In this document: positions 5,470 through 7,370 of the stretch, in pieces | How the letters are laid out: each line of letters begins with the position of its first letter | Position numbering within the stretch: the stretch's first letter is position 1 | DNA from: CAZPBO01 sp964584815 | GTDB lineage: Bacteria; Planctomycetota; SKW154 | Length of the DNA: 7,370 bases | Direction: 5' to 3' | NCBI GenBank assembly: GCA_964584815.1 | Contig: CAZPBO010000076.1 | Location: 1 to 7,370, forward strand | Translations under genes and position numbers: made by a program | The notes under the pieces: model-generated | What the model saw: the letters and a program-made list of their open reading frames with translations, nothing else | Databases searched by the model: none | What the model was told of the DNA's origin: nothing

Positions 5470-6707
5470 GGCTGCTCAAGGTCGCGGAACTGGATGATGA
5501 GCCTCGGCGGGTGCTGTGGGGTTCGCCTGTTGCCAGATTGGAATTGGCAGAGCGTGTGTGGGAAATTGGGCAGCGGCTGATGCGAGAGCCGCAAGCGCTG
5601 GTTGAGTATTGCCGACTATATGACGGACGGGAGCGCGTAGAGGTTTTTAAGCAAAAGGACTTTGAAGCAGCAGGCAAGCGGCTCAACAAGCAACTCCTTG
5701 GAGCACTTGAGTCGGCGAAGAAGGCGATTGAGTCTGTCTCGCAGGCACAGATGAAGTCCATACGCGACATTGTCGTGGAGCAGAACGGGCTTGTGGTTGA
5801 AACAGTGTGGCGCCCTGTTGAGCGGGTGGGGCTTTATGTTCCGGGTGGCAAAGCAGTGCTTGTCTCAACCCTACTTATGCTGTCGTTGCCGGCACGAATG
5901 GCGGGCGTCGGACGGATTGCGGTGGCTACGCCGCAGCCGACGGACGCGCTTCTTGCGGCGGCGGGACTGTGTGGGGTTGATGCACTTTATGCTGTCGGCG
6001 GTGCCCACGCTATATTCGCATTCGCCTTCGGTATCCCTCCCCTTCCACGCGTGGATATGGTCGCCGGACCGGGTGGCGCGTATGTGACCGAAGCAAAAAG
6101 ACAGGTTTTCGGAAGTGTTGGGGTAGATTTGCTTGCGGGACCGACGGAGTTGGCAATAGTGGCAGGAAGAGGTGCAGATGCGCGAACAGCCGCAGTGGAG
6201 TTGTTGGCGCAACTTGAGCATTCACCCGACGCGCGGGCGGTGCTCTTCACCGCCGAGCAAGACTTTGTAGCAGCAGTGGAGAACGAAGCAGCGCGGCTGC
6301 TTCAGAACAGCGGCGAACCAGAATGGTTGCTCGGCGCTCTGCAGGCGACTCCTGCTGTGCTGGCTGAACCGTTTGCTGCCGTTCGGGTTATCAACCACCT
6401 CGCACCTGAGCATCTGCTGTTTCTGGGCGACGCGTCGGCTCTCGCTGATAAGGTGCACAACTGCGGTGCCGTCAGTGTTGGTTCCCCATCTGTTTTGGTG
6501 GATTACTCAAGCGGCGCCAATCACACCCTGCCGACGGGCGGTTCGGCGCGTTTTGCATCAGCCGTTTCCGTTCACACATTCCTGCACCTTCAATATCGTG
6601 TTCGGGGCGTTGGTGAGGCGCGTGACGCGGCGCGCGTTGCAAAAACGCTTGCTTCCGCAGAGGGACTCCGTTACCACGCTCTTGCCTCGCTGCAGAGTTG
6701 CGACTGA
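5466..6707 (+). CDS. hisD: histidinol dehydrogenase (HisD)
   Basis: HisD is a zinc enzyme that oxidises L-histidinol to L-histidine in two NAD-dependent steps, the last of the pathway. The 413-residue protein is slightly shorter than the E. coli enzyme (434). It contains RVGLYVPGG (120-128), GPTELAIVA (225-233), QLEHSPDA (249-256), APEHLLFLGD (313-322) and DYSSGANHTLPTGG (346-359). Zinc ligands by family alignment are Gln249, His252, Asp346 and His404 (EGLRYHALAS), and the catalytic Glu315-His316 pair is present. Two conserved spots differ: GGAHAI for the usual GGAQAI, and GPGGAYVTEAK where GPGN is usual. ATG 5466 overlaps the preceding stop as ATGA, with GGAGGA at 5454-5459. It is the last operon gene. 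I see no convincing intrinsic terminator after it. Confidence 0.95.
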   Translation: MRLLKVAELDDEPRRVLWGSPVARLELAERVWEIGQRLMREPQALVEYCRLYDGRERVEVFKQKDFEAAGKRLNKQLLGALESAKKAIESVSQAQMKSIRDIVVEQNGLVVETVWRPVERVGLYVPGGKAVLVSTLLMLSLPARMAGVGRIAVATPQPTDALLAAAGLCGVDALYAVGGAHAIFAFAFGIPPLPRVDMVAGPGGAYVTEAKRQVFGSVGVDLLAGPTELAIVAGRGADARTAAVELLAQLEHSPDARAVLFTAEQDFVAAVENEAARLLQNSGEPEWLLGALQATPAVLAEPFAAVRVINHLAPEHLLFLGDASALADKVHNCGAVSVGSPSVLVDYSSGANHTLPTGGSARFASAVSVHTFLHLQYRVRGVGEARDAARVAKTLASAEGLRYHALASLQSCD

Positions 6708-7235
6708 CTCAATCAGACCCTTTATATCAATGTCCGTAAACATAACTGGTGCAGACGAACAGCCAAAGATGTGCAAAAACAGAACTAAAGAATCGTCTTT
6801 GGAACTGAAGCCAAAGTCTGCGTCGCGTGGTCTGCAGTGCAAGCCCCTTATCCAGCAGGATCTTTTTGTAGTCAATCGCGAAAAATAACAAAAACGCTTT
6901 ATGCATTGTCCCACCGGGCTGCTCCAGGGCGTCCCTTTCACGGATACGGGGGTCCGGTGCCGACTGCAAGCATAATGTGCGGTGTCTTGCGGTGCTGCGT
7001 GCCATAAACGAGATGAGGGGAAAGCAGGAACTGCCACCACTGAAACACGACCACAAACTTTGTTGCGCCGCTTTCTCTTATGCCCATAATGCGCCACCGC
7101 AGGAGGAGTTCCTGCTATCAGAAGATTATACCCGCCTAGGGCTTGCCTGTCACGGGTGAGCGTAATAACTTTAACGGGAGTTCAGGGTGGTCTACCTGGT
7201 CAGGCAGCAGGGCGAAGAAAAAAAGTTTCAGGGTG
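6708..7235. other. intergenic stretch with no intact gene; possible decayed minus-strand gene
   Basis: No frame here has a start, ribosome site and recognisable family match. Minus-strand translation gives protein-like runs in different frames. PELPLKLLRSPVTGKP (about 7180-7136) is followed, one frame over, by LGGYNLLIAGTPPAVAHYG (about 7139-7083). Another frame carries GGTMHKAFLLFFAIDYKKI (from about 6913), and then GFSSKDDSLVLFLHIFG appears in the earlier frame (about 6820-6770). Such frame hopping is what a gene with several indels would show, but chance open frames are also possible because stops are sparse. A 52-codon plus frame, ATG 6730 to TAA 6888, lacks a ribosome site. A 6-bp hairpin (7099-7104 with 7110-7115) has no T-run. 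Nothing here is assigned a function. Confidence 0.3.
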
Positions 7236-7263
7236 TTGACAGACGGTTTGGCTGCGTTATAAT
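7236..7263 (+). promoter_or_regulatory. strong vegetative-sigma promoter of the Rrf2-like gene
   Basis: TTGACA (7236-7241) and TATAAT (7258-7263) are both exact consensus boxes, separated by 16 bases. An A-tract at about 7215-7224, just upstream of the -35, could act as an UP element. The start codon of the next gene is 35 bases after the -10 box, giving a short leader. Such a strong promoter ahead of a regulator gene suggests it is normally held down by a repressor, possibly its own product. That last point is inference. Confidence 0.8.
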
Positions 7264-7282
7264 ATAGCATTGTATTACCATA

Positions 7283-7294
7283 ATAAGGGCTTAT
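7283..7294 (+). repeat. short inverted repeat over the ribosome site of the Rrf2-like gene
   Basis: ATAAG (7283-7287) and CTTAT (7290-7294) form a perfect 5-bp inverted repeat around GG. The AAGGG ribosome site (7285-7289) lies within it. It could be a small operator half or an RNA hairpin that hides the ribosome site, or it may be chance; the arms are short. Confidence 0.3.
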
Positions 7295-7297
7295 ACG

Positions 7298-7370
7298 ATG
7301 CTGCGAATAACAGAAAGCATATCTCTTGCCCTCCACGCGATGGTTCTGTTGGTCAACTCACAATCTCCTG
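7298..7370 (+). CDS. Rrf2-family transcriptional regulator, N-terminal fragment (runs off window)
   Basis: ATG 7298 opens a frame that continues to the window end (24 codons plus one base). The start MLRITESISLALHAMVLLV matches the first helix of Rrf2-family winged-helix proteins, which typically begin with a short lead, then a helix of the type S-x-x-x-A-L-x-A-M-x-x-L-A. Family members (IscR, NsrR, CymR, RsrR types) sense Fe-S status, NO, or cysteine supply, mostly through cysteines in the middle of the protein that lie beyond this window, so the signal cannot be named. AAGGG at 7285-7289 gives 8-base spacing. It has its own promoter and is probably unrelated to the his operon. Because only the first helix is visible, the family call is good but not certain. 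Confidence 0.68.
   Translation, partial: MLRITESISLALHAMVLLVNSQSP

Noticed and set aside
6730..6888. 52-codon plus-strand frame after hisD
   Set aside because: It has no ribosome site and no recognisable family, and it lies antisense to the possible decayed minus-strand frames.
7099..7115. Perfect 6-bp hairpin GCAGGA/TCCTGC as a terminator
   Set aside because: No T-run follows on either strand and it sits about 390 bases after hisD.
1..7370. Search for CRISPR arrays, tRNA or rRNA genes, insertion sequences and defence genes
   Set aside because: No regularly spaced repeats, tRNA-like cloverleaf, transposase motifs or terminal repeats were seen on either strand.

Overview
The window holds one compact bacterial histidine biosynthesis operon on the + strand, hisG-hisC-hisB-hisH-hisF-hisA/I/E-hisD (378-6707). 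It is preceded by a leader region and followed by about 590 bases with no intact gene and then the start of an Rrf2-type regulator gene. The base composition is moderately G+C-rich. Genes are joined by ATGA junctions or short overlaps, each with a strong GGAGG-like ribosome site, and GTG starts are used. This is clearly bacterial. The phylum cannot be fixed by eye. The gene order, long-form HisG, single-domain HisB and HisA-HisI-HisE fusion argue against an enterobacterial-type operon and would fit a less-studied lineage.

Region by region. Bases 1-90 (or up to 178 in another frame) may be the tail of an unidentified upstream gene. Bases 187-216 hold a plausible promoter. Bases 238-282 encode a 14-residue leader peptide with three consecutive His codons just before its stop, preceded by GGAGG at ideal spacing. 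A hairpin at 285-303 and a pyrimidine-rich, G-poor stretch follow, then hisG at 378. I read this as a histidine-responsive attenuator. It is the most interesting element in the window because it is too short for normal gene calling.

The operon encodes every step from PRPP and ATP to histidine except histidinol-phosphate phosphatase, which must be elsewhere. HisG makes PR-ATP. The HisE, HisI and HisA domains of one 419-residue protein carry out steps 2, 3 and 4 in succession. HisF with HisH closes the imidazole ring, HisB dehydrates, HisC transaminates, and HisD oxidises histidinol to histidine. Catalytic residues are intact in all enzymes, so the pathway is predicted to work.

After hisD (6708-7235) no convincing gene is present. 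The minus strand shows protein-like stretches that jump between frames, as a decayed gene might. At 7236-7263 there is a near-perfect vegetative promoter with an upstream A-tract, driving a gene whose first 24 codons (7298 to the window end) resemble the N-terminus of Rrf2-family winged-helix regulators.
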